This document shows, in pieces, positions 20,428 to 33,547 of a DNA stretch of 64,000 bases (its first letter is position 1; every line of letters starts with the position of its first letter). A program made the translations under genes and the position numbers. The DNA comes from Acanthosoma haemorrhoidale (lineage: Eukaryota > Arthropoda > Insecta > Hemiptera > Acanthosomatidae): positions 108,987,139 to 109,051,138 of the forward strand of contig OV884011.1 in the NCBI GenBank assembly GCA_930367205.1, read 5' to 3'. A model generated the notes under the pieces. That model searched no databases, had not been told where the DNA came from, and was given only the letters and a program-made list of their open reading frames with translations.

Positions 20428-23400
20428 ATCTTCTAATTCTTCTAAATACCACTAACACCTCACAGAATTGTGCCTAGCCCAGTGTTGATGCTGGTTATTA
20501 GCAGCCAGTTCCCTTCAATATGTCATCGTAAATAAAATTCCGAACAAACACTTCCTTTGGGCATGTGTCCGAAAACGCTTACTTAAAAGTTATAACTAAA
20601 AAACAATAAAAAAAAAAAAGCCCATTTCTCAGAAACCTTTTCTAGACAATTCTTCATGTATTCATAAAAAAAAATACATTGAAACTAAATAAAAATATTT
20701 TAGAAACTCAAATTTTGAATTTATCGTGACAGCAAACATCTGTGTGGTGAACTGTTATCAGTGACCCGTCCGGGGGTCTCCAGGTCGTCTAAATCTTCAC
20801 CATCTCAGAAGAAATGAGATCCTCAACAAATCATTTCCAAATATGAGAGATGTATAGTATTTATAATGAAAAATTGTTTCGTTTTTTAACACTTTTCTTT
20901 GTGAAAATGAAATAAACTAATAGATTCATTATAAGCAACATGCCAAATGACAATCTATAATAAGTACATAGAAAGTAATCTTTTAATGCAATAAAAAACA
21001 TTTTTGTGCAAAATATTCATATAAAAAGATTGATCAAGGTACACGATGTCCGAAACGTAGATTAAATGAAATGTGTATTAATGAGAAAAATAATATTGCA
21101 ATAAAGATATGAAGTGGTGATTGACACTGTATATTGACTCCCACCAAAAAACAATTTTGTAATTTATGGCATTTGGTGCCGGCCGTGGAGTGATTGATTT
21201 AGTCAATAATACTTACTTAATAAGAGCCTTACAAGGAAAAATATTGGCTCGCTGAAATAAGCATTTTTTTTTCTCCTTGTGTTCTATTTTGTGACCTTTG
21301 TCATAAGTGGTACAATTACAGAAGCTGCTTCTCTTTCGGAACAGTAAAACATGCAAATTTGTTGCATTATGTTCTATACAAATAGGCACCGTAAAAGAAA
21401 AAAAAAATCAATAATTTAAAAAAATCTCTAACCTTTTAGTTAAACGATCATGCTTACTTCATCAATGGTAGTAGTCTTTAATGGAGTCAGTTACTAAGTA
21501 GGTAGCAATCCCTGTGCAATGGTTCAACGCTAACCTTTGCAGTCTTGGTCTACTTACCTGCCTTCTTTCACCTACCTTCGAGGAGCTTTCGCATTTAACC
21601 TATTTCTAGCTAGCAACTGCCATTTATTATTAGAATTGAGTACAGAGACTTTTTCCGTTATGATTAATCTCAATAAACTAAGTTGTTGTTTTTCACGTTC
21701 AGCTTGGCTCCATAACAAATAAACATTAGATTAAATATAATAAACAAGAAATATTCTATCTTGTACCATCAGTAATTGAAGGTGGTTGCTGCGGAGATAA
21801 CCCTGAAATAATCTTCACAGACTGTGTGCACATTATGTAACTATAGCTCCTAATCATTCCCTTCCAATGGCTTGTCTAATTTATTATCCTAGCATTATAT
21901 AATCCCCTGTGGAAAATCTCAATTCAAATGTAAATTTTTATTTTTTAAGAGTACAAATTAATACCTTGGAAATGATAACAGAATAGTTCATATTTTACCG
22001 GTTAATAAAATTTATTATAATGTATTTTAAATGAAATATTCTAATGAAGTTATCGTGACATAATGGTCATAATGCAAAAAAATATGTGACATTTGTTGCA
22101 ATAATGGTTTTTCAAATTATTTTTAAAAATTGCTAATAGGATCGAAATGTAAATTGTAGTTTTTCAGTCAGTACTATATTAAAATGTTGACTCCATGTAT
22201 TAGGTTTCCTAATTCTGAATAAATCTTGACTTCTATGTTTTTGCCTGCGTCCTCTAAGGCAGGGAGGAGAGAAGTAAAATTCTGTGATCATCATCATACA
22301 AGGACTACTCTGAAAGTACTTAAAAAAGTTTATTTTATTGAATTTCATTTTAAACAACAGCCACGTGATGCTTCATCGTAAGGAAAGAGTATGTGTGTCT
22401 TTCTCGTTCCTAGAAGGCATGGCGTAGCATTCTACCTGGCCTCAACAAGAAGACTGGAAGTTCTCAAACCATGTAGCATTTAAGTATAATTGAAACTTAT
22501 GTGGTCCAAATTCTGGGTTCAACCCCTTTGACTTACAGTGAATAGCTAGTTTCGGAATAGGATGCCCTGAATGTGTGTACAAAGTAATTCCACATAACCC
22601 CCTCTTTTTTAACGTGAGCGCCAGGCAACGAGACCTGGTCATTATGAAACTTACAGTGTGTGTTAAATAACAATCAGTATGTAACGATAGTGTTATATTT
22701 TCCCGGAAACTATAACATTAATATCGGAAACCAATGCGAGAGATTAACGAAGGTAGTCTTCGTAATCGGTCGTGACGGTGAAGAAGTCGCAGAGGGCCTA
22801 CCTGTTCCTCTCCCTAAGACGTTACAGAGTTACTTTTATATAATTCGTGGAACGGTTCGTAATAGGCCGGTGGGGTTACGAAGAGGTAAGGTTACAAAAG
22901 CTCGCTTACCCCCACTCATTATCCAATAGCTGTTTAATTATAATTCTTACTTATCTAAGGGGAGCTGTCTGTTGGCGTTTTATTCCTGGCGTTTCACTAG
23001 TGCCGCTATGAATTTATTTCAGATACATTGGTCTCCTCTTACGCAAAGGATTTCTGTCTTATCGTTTTTTTTATGGACTAATTAAAAAAATGCAATAACA
23101 TTGTACACTTCCATTTATAAGTGTTGTTTGAAACGTTTGTCATTCGTAGAAAAAGAAAAAAAACATACCAAAAGAGAACCAAGAGAAGACACTTCTAGAT
23201 ATGTTATTAGTATTATTGTAATACGAATCACAAAAAAATAATAATTCCAACAACGGTGAATAATTGATTCATTAGGCTAACAAACTTCATTCTACAATCA
23301 GATTATTATATAAATGTAACCAGATATAATTGGGTTTTTTTTTTTAAGTTTAGGAATGTAAACTGTAATGCACATTATAAAACATTAAAAACTTAATCCT

Positions 23401-25111
23401 AATTATTTTTTTTTTAATTGCCTCGAAACAAAAATATATTTGCCAGAGGAATCCAGTTGTTTCGCTTGTCGTTGTGACTAACTGTTCAATTACGTAATGT
23501 GTAAATAGGGAAGGCTATCAAGAGACGGAAAACCTTTATTTTATTTATTTAAAAATAACTAATGTTTTAAGTAATACAGCTTACGTCTTTCCGCAAAATG
23601 GTAGCTCCTCCGTTTTCCTTTGTTAATTAGGTTTAACATGTAATTAAGATAAGTGCTACACTATTTAAGCACTTTTATCCCAGGTTTTGGACAGTAATTT
23701 TATCTTTTGAACTTATTCCACTGGACTAATGAGGCTATTTCAATGCCTGGATCGAATCGTTAAAGCAGCGTAGGCGAATTTATTTCTTCCATTCATAATT
23801 ATGCTATACATTCATGCACCCTAAATAATATGTATGTGCAAGTGCTAACCCCGACGGGCTATAGCACCCCTACAGAGTTATAGTTATATAAGCAGACAAA
23901 ACAAGGTTAACCACTTCCCGGCCTCTTTCTATTGGGGTCAGGATCTCAGTGCGAGCCAGTTATCTATGGACGATTACAAGTCTGTCTGTATGTCTGTTCC
24001 ATACCTGTACCATAGGGAAGTACTACCCTGAACTGAAAATATATTTTAATAATATAAATGAAAATACTGAAAATTATTAACTGGAATTTTTCCTTTGTCT
24101 TAATTCAAAGACTATTACTCAAGTGGAAGAAACACTCCTTGTCGTACTTGGGATTCGAACGCAGGACATAAAGCCATGAAATGGCTAAATTATTACTATT
24201 TTATTACATTTAATTATTATTACGAATTACATTGACCTTAGCTCCATGATATTGTATCCAAATTGCAATATGTATCAAACATTTTGTATAATTCATTCCT
24301 CGCCTTTGTCTTAATATGTGTTTTTTCGTTTTCTGTTAATCTCCAATTTATCAATTCAATATCTACTTCTTATTTTGAATTTCAGTTTATATTATTACAT
24401 TTTTTATGTTCTTTGTGTCATCGTGATTTCATTATGGGGTACTTTTGACTATCCTTGCCCAAGGTTTATTTTATTTGAAACTAAAATTATCGTTTATTAA
24501 GTCTCCGTAAAGGGTTTCGATTTTAAAGATTTTTGTATGTAATTTTTTTTTCTTTTTCTACTTCTTTTTTTTTTTTTAAATGATTTTAAATCAACATAGA
24601 TAGACGGTCACTTATAGGTGGCTTCGGTACAGAAGGAAATCCCACATTGTCGCCGATGGAATAAAATAAATTAAAAAGGAATAAAAAGTGAATGTTTATC
24701 TCCTGATTTGCTTAATATAATTAGTTTATTCCGATTTCTCGATTCGTTCAGTTATATTTTAAAAGTTGTTCTCGTATGTTTTCCGAGATTTTAAACAAAA
24801 TTAAAATTTATAAAATCCTAAAACTGCTAACAAGTCCTTAAAATAATTAGTATATTGCATATTTCATTACATTTAAAAGTTAGTTGTTACTATTTTTTAC
24901 TGTTTGTATATTCATGAAACGAGACAGCTCTTAGTATTTAGGTTCGGTGCAAGTCAGTGTTGAAATGTCACACTGATGCAAAGCTATTGCAAAAAAGGAA
25001 TTCGTGTTATGTAAGTCAGTTAAGGCACTTGTACAATCGTTAAGAAACTCAGCAGTAACCTTTATTCACTCCATCGGGTCTTGTAAAATATACCCTTCGA
25101 GCCGAAAATTA
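20428..25111. other. Presumed intron or intergenic sequence
   Basis: A+T-rich with many homopolymers. No TPR or LON-domain coding block is seen. At 22,660-22,929 a G+C-richer 89-codon frame begins at GTG rather than ATG, with VVFVIGRDGEEVAEGLPVPL and no recognisable family. D-box-like sites occur at 21,832 and 23,489. Confidence 0.4.
24120..24200 (-). repeat. Possible tRNA-derived SINE remnant
   Basis: The reverse complement reads TGTCCTGCGTTCGAATCCCA at the heart of the segment. It contains an exact GTTCGAATCC internal B-box in the setting usual for tRNA-derived SINEs. No A-box is recognisable upstream. One exact decamer supports the call. Confidence 0.3.
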
Positions 25112-25195
25112 TATTTATATTATAAAGATTTTAAATACTTATTGCCCAATAAGGCAGATTGTAATTTTATCACAATAAAGATTTTATTTCATTTA
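25112..25195 (+). mobile_element. Short 3' tail of the jockey family
   Basis: CTTATTGCCCAATAAGGCAG followed by ATTGTAATTTTATCACAATAAAG matches the reverse complement of 52,832-52,885 almost exactly and 10,330-10,370 more loosely. The AATAAAG is the apparent element terminus. Only the last 60-80 bp were inserted or survive. Confidence 0.7.
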
Positions 25196-28100
25196 AGATA
25201 TTTTAAATACATGTGAGAAATAAATAAATTATTGCAAAAAAGTTCTGTTCTCAGGTCAATCTAAAATTGTCAAATCCAAGTATAACTGATTTGTAAAGTT
25301 GCATAATGTTTCGTTTCAGCTTTAACTGTAAAAGCGAAAGTAGTTATGTTCTAAAAGCCCTGATATTCTAACGGTGATAATTAACAATAGTGTAAATTAT
25401 CAAACGTATGTTGTTACGTTAAAAGTTGATTTAAAAATATAAGTTTTGACACTTTTCTTTTAGTTTCATTAATGTTTGGAATTTACTGTTTGACTCGCGA
25501 TGAGTTGAAGACGGGAGGGGAGGAGGCTTAGCACCTAATTGATATGGGGGAGAATGCGAGGAATTTGCTAATTTATGTTTTTTTTTATTGCTAAAACATT
25601 TGTAGTGGTGAGGGGATTGAATATACGAAATTGCATATTTTTGTTTTTATAGGACTTACACAGCGTCGTTTTTTTTTTTTTCATGCGTACCTACAAAATA
25701 AAATTGAATTAGAAATTCCGACATCTTTTAATGGCTTATGTTGATTAATAATAGAAATAAAATAAGTCGTAATAAAACCGACTAAAGCAATAGTTACAGC
25801 ACTAACAGCTTTTGATATAGCCCGCATACACGTCATTCTGTTAAGTTGTGTTGCCGAGGCCAAAAACGATCAAAAGATCAAAAATAGAACCTTTGTGACC
25901 GTCTGTTTTTTTGTTTTTGTTTTACGACTGAGGATGGCTAGATAGATGGATGCAACTGCTCCATGACTCATGTAACAGACGATAGGCCATATCGTTATCT
26001 TCCGGCTGGCTTTTACGTAACGGGCCTTCTGTCCAGCATTTAGGACAAAAAACTAACATTTAGGTGATCACTTTTATTTGGAAATAGTCCCATGAGATAG
26101 TTTATCGTTCAATTTCCTTCTGCCAGTGTGATAAAAGGTATCACCAGTTTGCTAACGCATAATGAATTAGCTGTTGCGTGGTGACAAATTAGATAATGCC
26201 TCGTTGTTATGTAACAATTTATCTAGCGGGGAAAAATATTCGGCGTTTTCTCTCTTCCATAACTTATATTATAGAATACACATCATTAAACACATAACTC
26301 TCATTTTATATCAGTAATAATGTAATCACTTATGTAATTTTTTTATTTCTACTTTTTAAGGATATCTAAATATCAGTGAACTCGTTGAACAATTATAAAT
26401 TAAACTGAATTTATTTACTTTTTTTCGTAATAATTAATCGGTAAACGACTGTAATATATAGATTATTTTTTTGTTTTTTTCATGGATGAGTTACGCGTTA
26501 GATACTCTAAAAATAGATAGCTCAATGATAAAATCAGAACATGATTTATAGATTCAATAGAAATTGGTAACATGGAATACATCACTGAAGCAATGACACT
26601 ACCCACTAAATAAATATATGTAAACAAATGAAATGATGGGTGTTGAAGAATGCACATGAAACATCAAGACGTAACGAATTGTACGTACAGCTGCGGAAGT
26701 ACTATTTTGGCCAAAACAAATTCTCCATCACTGAATTTAAAACGTTTTCTATTAATGGCTATAAAATATCACTGTATGGAATATTTTTTAACTTATTTTT
26801 GACTTAATGCCTATAATTTATTCTTAAATTTAGGGGGGAAACTTAATCTTTTTTATTTGAAATACCTTCTGAGATAATATTTAAACGAATGATTTTTGCC
26901 CTATTTTTTTTCCCGTAAATTCCAGATCGATTGGTTCATTTGAACACAAATTAATCAATGTAAGCCCTTTGGTCTAGGAATTACTCCGGTGGACTCGCCA
27001 GAAAATGCTTTCAGGTTTAGGTTAAGATTGAAGGATTTTCGGTACGGAATCAAACCTGAGCCCTTGGTTGCGGCTGCTTGCGTAACCACCCTCCAATTGG
27101 AGGGCTGATAGAAATGAATTATAACCAGGGTAGGATTTATGTAAGGGATGAAGTGCCAGAGGTTGGATAACTCCCGAGGCAGATCGTGCGGGAATCAAAT
27201 GTCTCAGGTAACGACATCTGGCATATTGGGGCGAACCCTGGTCACGACTCAATGTGGCGTATTCCGCAGCTTCTATCTCACAGGATCTGTACTCACGATG
27301 GCCAAATCAATGTTTTTTCTTGTTTTTTTTTTGTAGAAGGGTATTACTATCGTATGAACTCTAATGAAACAGGAAGGGTTGAATTCGTTGCATTGGTGTA
27401 ATGCCATTTTAGACCATAACCATTATTTCATGGTGACCCTAAATAATTCAGCGCATAAAATCTCTCATTAACTGTAAAAATATATACTTGATAATAAACA
27501 GGCAAGACTTCGTGACGTTCACAGTAGTTTAGAAAAAAAAGTTGTACATTTTTAATAATTATTACCGGCTTTGGCTCTGTGGTCAATAAATATTAAAAAA
27601 TGATTCATAACAAAAAGAAACGCTTAATTAATAAGAAACTATGGGATGTGGTAAGTAAATTATTTGAATAAAAGCGAAAATACTTTTGGCTCTTGACCTA
27701 GAATGTTTACTATGCAGTGGTAACCTTTTACCCCCTTTCCTCTCAACCCCCTCTCAATTCCTGTTTGTTTATCGAGAGATTCAGGCAATCTTTACACCCT
27801 GTTTATTAAAGGTCGATACTTCGAAGGTTGACTTTGTACTTCTGATAAACTATATCAGTGCAATACACAAAGCACCCACCCATTGGGTAATGTGATTCAC
27901 AGGTTAACTAAGACAATTGTTTTGTTAATAATAATTATTTTAATTTATTTTTTTGTTCATTTACATTGAAAGGAATATTAAGTGAATACTGGTGACATAA
28001 TATGATAATTTAAAACACCAATCAAATATTTTCGTTCAAATATCGAACATTTATTTAGCTTTACCTTTAAGTAGTTTGAGCTGTTACTTGACTAAGCTTG

Positions 28101-29584
28101 GTAGTAATATTTAAGATAAAAAATTGTTTGTTAATGGATAAAGGAAGTATGTACAAACGCGTAATCCAGGGTATTGTTTAATTTACCTATTTCATGCCAT
28201 TCTACCATTGACGATCATACACATATAAATGGACAGACGAAACAGGGTTATATTGATGATTTATAGGAAATTCATCAAGTTCGTAATACTATGTATGGTG
28301 TTTCATATATTAATAAATAAATACCATTAGGACTTATTAATGAACTATATACTATTTACGAAACTGTTATGTGCTCTTATCTCATTTTCATGTGATCGGA
28401 ATCGAAATGCATTATTATAAATGTTTACTCTTAATAAACAATGGCCCTTCACACATATACATTAAAATTGAGATCCGCGTTGCAAAAAATAAAAAAATCT
28501 TATATAAACAAATCAAACTTTATCGGAAGGTAATGTTTGTTTCACAGATTAGATAGCGGGGGAATCGCATTCATTGCTAAGTGTAAGGAACGAATTTCCG
28601 AATTTTATCTGATGTTAAAAAAAATTCTGTCTTGATGTTTATTAGAGGGAAAAAAATGAGATTGCCCGGTTATACACTCAACGAGATATATTTAGTATCT
28701 GGGTTGTTTTTTTAATCAGTATCTATTTTCTATAATAAGTTTTATCTTTAGCAAAAATCATATAAATCACTCCTAATTAGATTTAATTATTAATATCACA
28801 TTTTTCATTGTTAGTCTTGTCCGATCTTTTGGTTTGTTTTGAAATTGTAGTTTATCGTACTTGTAAATGGGAATCGAAGATTGTGCAGATATATTTAGAT
28901 TCTGTTGTGTCTGCCGTTCTCCATAAATCAAAGTGCTACATATGTTGCAACGTATACATATGTAACATGTGAACAATGACCCTTCTAAAAAGCACAACGT
29001 AATGTTTACATAACGATACAAAGATTAAACGTTAATTGGCTATTGCGATCAATTCCGAGTGGATATCGTTTCTCTTAAGATGAGCACAACACAGATATGT
29101 GTACACGTGAAATGTTCATGAAGTACAAATGACACAATGAACTGTTGTTTATTGTATGTATGAATGAGTGCCGAACCATTCTTTTTGCCCAAGAGTCTTC
29201 ACTTATGAACAGGTACTGCACATAACTTCTACCATTCATTATAAATGGTATATTTCAAAACAACTCCGATTGTTCTCATTAAACATTGGGTAAAATACAA
29301 TTGCAAAGGGAATAAAATAATGCAAAAAATAACGTTTTAAGAGTCAATAATAGAAATCACTGGTATGCACCCAAATTAACAGTTTTTTCTGGTGAATATT
29401 CCAGATATTTTTTTCTCAAAAGCCCGATTTTCATTTTCCAAGGTGGATTTTTCTCAAAAACACCCCCTAGTTTTCATTAATAGGCTATAGGATATAGCGG
29501 ATAGAGCCCTGGTTCACATCCGTACTATCAATAGTTATTTTTGTCTTCAAATCTTATTCCACGTCCTTTAGTTTTTTTACATGA
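25196..29584. other. A+T-rich sequence without recognised genes
   Basis: No gene is seen. Points of note are a GTGATA-AAAGG-TATCAC hairpin at about 26,129, a GTTATGTAAC site at 26,206, and a G+C-richer stretch at 27,020-27,300. The minus strand of that stretch carries GGTTTGATTCC, close to a tRNA B-box, and has a 76-codon frame I do not recognise. Confidence 0.4.
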
Positions 29585-30845
29585 GGTCAAAAGTTCAGGA
29601 GCATTCGGTTATTCGCATCAAATCTACCTTAAAATCATTTAAAACCTAAATCAGTTCTAATAGTAGATATACAGTTACATGCATAACCTTGTAGTAACTT
29701 GTATTTACAATGAATTCTTTTAGTCAGACACACTGATTTAGTGTTCTCTTAACCGCAATGTTATGTCGGAGGGTTCAATTATCTGGTTTATATTTCTGTT
29801 TTTGTCAGTAAAATTTGGTAAAACAAAATATGTTGAAATTCTTAGTCCATTCATCTACACGCTACACAAAGTATGTGAGTGCCCGATCCCTGCTAAACTA
29901 AAACTTCAAAAACAGCATAACACATGCATGCATTTTAAAATGCAAGAGCAATGGAGGACTCACGGGCCCCCAGATTTGAACTGAGGTTAACAAAGTCACC
30001 GCAAAATCGATTTCTATTCGACAGCAACAATAACAACTCATGGAGGCCAAATTGTTCGCACTTTTCGGTACACTGGAACCGCTTTTATGTCCTGCTAATA
30101 ATAAAAGTCACTGGTGGGCTGTTGTTTATAATGATTTTACGTTGGAGGATTAGAGAATAGTACTCTGGACGGACGAATCCAACTTTCTAGTGTTTGGATC
30201 TAATCGGAGGATTATGGTTCGTCGAACACCGTCAGAAAGGTTCTCCTCAATGCATAATTCCTACCCTGTAGCAAGGAGGAGGTTCGGTTCTTGTTAGAAG
30301 GTGTTTCTCTGGCTTTGGGCCAGACGATCTTTTTCAGATTTTGGGAATATTCAACAAACACATGTACAAATGTATTTCGACATACCACTCAATCCTTTCT
30401 GGTCTTCGCTTAGTTTGTTGTGGTATCATTATGCAGCAGAATAATGATCCAAAATATTCGTCCAACCTTTGGAGGGGCTACTTACAAGAAAAACAAAATT
30501 AAGGCTTTATGTAAAACAAGATATGGCCAACTCAATCTTCGGATCTCAATCCAATAGAATTGCTTTGGAAATTGTTCCAATTTTACAAAAACACTTTAAG
30601 TGTTCTACAAAGTTGTTGGAACAGCATACTTTTTGAAAAAATATAAAAGAATGCCACGAGAGGGACAAGATGTCTTGGAAAGTAAAAGGCTGATTTTTTT
30701 AAAGAATGCTATTAAGTTATTTTTGCCGCTAGATTATTTCAGCCTATAAGTTTAAATTACTATTATTGACTCATTGTTTTTACTAATTCTTCGGTTTTAT
30801 TAAAGTTTATCCCGAAAAATTTAGGTTGTCCTAAAGTTTTGACAT
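29585..30845 (+). mobile_element. Tc1-like DNA transposon relic
   Basis: A transposase pseudogene lies between two end sequences that are inverted relative to each other. GGTCAAAAGTTCAGGA is at about 29,586. On the right, the complement of TCCTAAAGTTTTGACAT ends at about 30,846. Both resemble the GTCAAAAGTTTxGGA terminal core of many Tc1 elements. The total of about 1.26 kb is a normal Tc1 size. The first 370 bp do not read as transposase and may contain another insertion or a deleted N-terminus. I could not confirm a flanking TA duplication. Confidence 0.65.
29955..30690 (+). pseudogene. Tc1-like transposase (DD34E) pseudogene
   Basis: Tc1 transposases cut and rejoin element ends using a D-D-E triad. 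Across frameshifts I read TLED-(stop)-RIVLWTDESNFLVFGSNRR (30,141-30,215; first D in TDE), CFSGFGPDDLFQILGIFNKH, GLRLVCCGIIMQQNNDPKYS (near 30,440) and SSDLNPIELLWK (near 30,540; final E). The second catalytic residue, normally D in QQDN, is N here. Upstream, MEAKLFALFGTLEPLLCPAN gives part of the N-terminal half. At least two frameshifts and several stops make it inactive. The DNA-binding helix-turn-helix region is not recognisable. The identity as Tc1 family is secure from motif order. Confidence 0.88.
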
Positions 30846-31920
30846 GAAGCCAAGTCAGTGAAATAAATAAATATTTGATCTAATATAGAAATAAACAGAA
30901 ACTGAAACTCCAAACTTTCATTACTTGATTCGATTTCATCTTATTTCTTCACATGTGTAAAATTTTTGTTTTTCTAAATCCTTCAATCCCAAAACATAGA
31001 TCCTTCTCAAAACGTACTATTTTATATAATGATCTCGTTCGTACATTTGACATTTGTATTCTTAACAGTATAAGTAGTACAAATCTTACTACGAATGGCC
31101 ACGAACACGTCTGAAGTTGAAATTTGAATTAAAAATACCTTAAATTCTGATGCGAGATGACTGAAAGGTTACGCAGATCGTCAAAAGAGTTACAGGCGTT
31201 CTAACCTGTAACATCTGATACAACAGTTCGCTAAGTGAAACAGTTGCGTAGACAGTGGGGTTGCGTAACATAACAGCTTTATAACCGTCGATGGTAAATC
31301 ATTTTTTCATTTGTAGCATTACATTATTCACGGCTGGATCAAACTCTGCAATACCGCACCATCTGTCCTTGCATCCACCCTAGCGTAATGTTTCTAAAAT
31401 ATTTCGTATCTTTGTAAGCTTATCGGTATATAACGGTAGAGCTCGAAACTCGTAAAATAAGGTCTACAAAGGAAATGTCCCGGAAAGTATCAAATTAATT
31501 CAGGCATTTTTTAATGAAACTTAAAAATTGAGTCTCAAGTCAGAAATCGCCTATTTTTACTTACTAATCTTCTGTTAAACCCTCTTTCAACAAATTAATT
31601 GAAGTCATTTTTCTCAAGTAAAGAAAGCGGTGCCCCCTAAGTGCGTCAAAAGAATTTTTTTCTAAATTGTTTTTTTAATGACAAAGGTATACTCGTATAT
31701 ACTATCCCCAACTTTACCCATTACGTGAAAAACATGAGTTCTATTGTTGGCTGGAAATGAATAGCATGCTATCTTCCTAGGACACTAAGTTCCTGCACAA
31801 GCAATCTACAAGGTCCTAAGTGTTCTACTGCTCGTTCCTTTTGTTCCAATAGCGAAATGTCTGTCAGTGTTGTTAATACTCTTATAGCCGATTACTATAT
31901 TATTATTGGTCATGAAATCG
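30846..31920. other. Intergenic sequence
   Basis: Mostly A+T-rich. 31,140-31,400 is G+C-richer with several GTAAC/GTTAC words and no open frame of note. No gene is supported. Confidence 0.4.
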
Positions 31921-32400
31921 TTGCTGATTACACGAACTTAAATCTGTTTAAGCTTCAGGCATAATTACATTAGCCATACTAAATATGCGCCCCCAAGGCC
32001 AGAAAAGAAAGAATTTCACATTCGAATTGCCCATTATCACATTTCATCAGATTCTCATTAGCACCCCGTCCAAATATGTTAAAAGGAACCTCAGCTCTTA
32101 ACTATCATCTATATGGATACTTTGAATTTTCCTTAACAAAGTTGAAAAACCTTTCCTGGTTGTCTTAGTGGCTTTCTTGTTCTGAAAAAACGTTCTGGGG
32201 CTGAAAAAAAGCCGCTAAACAATTATAAGGGCCTCCCCCGGGAGTCAGGTAAGACAAACTACCTTACAGAACCCGTTAATTCTTTAGTAGTTAAACTGAT
32301 TTATTGTGGAATAATAATAAACAAACAATACCCCCTACTCGAAGCGGTATTGTATCAATTTGGCTGCAATCCCTCAAGTAAGACGGGATCATTTAGCCTA
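31921..32400 (+). repeat. Local direct repeat, copy A
   Basis: This aligns with 33,548-33,990 in the same orientation. Shared exact blocks include ATTACACGA, GTTTAAGCTTCAG, CCCATTATCACATTTCATCA, GATTCTCATTAGCAC, AACAAAGTTGAAAAACC and TTGTCTTAGTGGCTTTCTTG. Substitutions and small indels show an old duplication. No coding frame is conserved between copies. It could be an undescribed dispersed repeat or a local segmental duplication. Confidence 0.8.
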
Positions 32401-33399
32401 TTATAGCCAATGACACAAATAATGGTTGTACATTAGTAATTACTAAGATTTCAGACCTACTGCTCTCTAAATGTATTTCAAGCTCGTAGCTAAAGATCAT
32501 AGATCCGACTCCAGCCAGTGCGATAAACGAAAACGGTTGAAGGCATCGATTGGAATTGTACGCAGTAGAGGTTGGAAAAAAAACAACACTGAAAAAGATA
32601 AAAGATTAGAACAAAAAAGAAATCATACAGTTAAAGAGTGTAAAGACTGTTACATAAAAGGCTCACTGGTTCACACGAGTCGTCCTTATGTAAGTCTGTT
32701 TGTCAAAGTGCGATCTTAATCATTGAACTGGCTGAGGTCTCGTTCACCAATCACGGACTATCCGTTCAATACAAATATCGTAATATTTCCTCATTCCCTA
32801 TACAATTTCCTCCATGCTTTATCGGCACTCCGAATTATATTTCCTAGGTATGTCTCGTCATCGACATGGAGGTATTTCTTTCTGTGCCCCCCCCCCACAT
32901 TGTTTTGTTAATCTTTTTTTTTTTTGTTTACCAGCTTTAAGTAACAGTTTAATAACGCAGTAATTAAGGCTGTTTCATAAACAGTCTCCCCCTCCACCGG
33001 TCTCTGTTATCGGTCTATTGTTCCAAGCGTAAACCGCACTCGTAATAGCCTGACTTAAAGAAAAATGTCTTTCTATTATTCGAGTGCGCTCGCTTGCATC
33101 GATAATAAAACGAGTATTGTCGATTAATTATTTTTCTTTTCAGTACTACTGAGATATTGTCGAGTTTTCCAGGACTCTGTCCTCTTAAAGATTAGTTAAA
33201 CCGCATGTCATCTACAGGATGAGTATTGTTTTCAGCCTTTAAAAGCTGCCGTTTTTTACCTGTTGAGGAATTGAAGGGAGTACAAGGGAGCCAATTGACT
33301 TTCGTATGTCTATTTTTGTGTTCTAAAATACCATACAAATGATCCATTGTATGTTTCAAAAGAGATAATTCAAAAATAAATCATTCAATTGTTATCTTA
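32401..33399. other. Sequence between repeat copies A and B
   Basis: An 82-codon frame at 32,471-32,719 is lysine/arginine-rich and unrecognised. A C run lies at about 32,888-32,897. The inverted repeat at 33,035-33,088 is listed separately. No gene is supported. Confidence 0.4.
33035..33088. repeat. Imperfect inverted repeat able to form a hairpin
   Basis: CGCACTCGTAATAG (33,035-33,048) pairs with CTATTATTCGAGTGCG (33,073-33,088), leaving a 2-nt bulge and a 24-nt loop. Within the loop AAAGA can pair with TCTTT. The predicted stem is 14 bp plus inner pairs. It is not part of the duplicated blocks. Function unknown: it could be a miRNA-like precursor, a small palindromic element, or chance. 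Confidence 0.5.
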
Positions 33400-33403
33400 G
33401 TTA

Positions 33404-33540
33404 GTTGTGAACTGTTATATACACAAACATACCGATACTATGACTTTCCCTGAACAAATTCGAAACACCTTTCCTGGTTGTCTGGCTGTCTTGAGCTCGG
33501 AGAGTCATGTAAGACCAAATAAATTACAGAATTCACGTGT
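33404..33540 (+). repeat. Local direct repeat, partial copy
   Basis: GTTGTGAACTGTTATATACA, ATACCGATACTATGA, CTTTCCTGGTTGTCT and CATGTAAGACCAAATAA match internal blocks of copies A and B, but with the intervening part shortened. It is directly followed by copy B, giving a head-to-tail arrangement of one partial and one fuller unit. Confidence 0.7.
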
Positions 33541-33547
33541 TATATTA

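Noticed and set aside
22660..22929. 89-codon frame as a further exon of the RING-TPR gene
   Set aside because: It shows no TPR, RING or LON pattern and has no clear acceptor before it, so I did not join it to the gene.
29970..30000. tRNA T-arm-like sequence on the minus strand (CTCAGTTCAAATCTGGG)
   Set aside because: It can pair as a T-arm but has no A-box or acceptor stem, and it lies at the start of the Tc1 transposase remnant.
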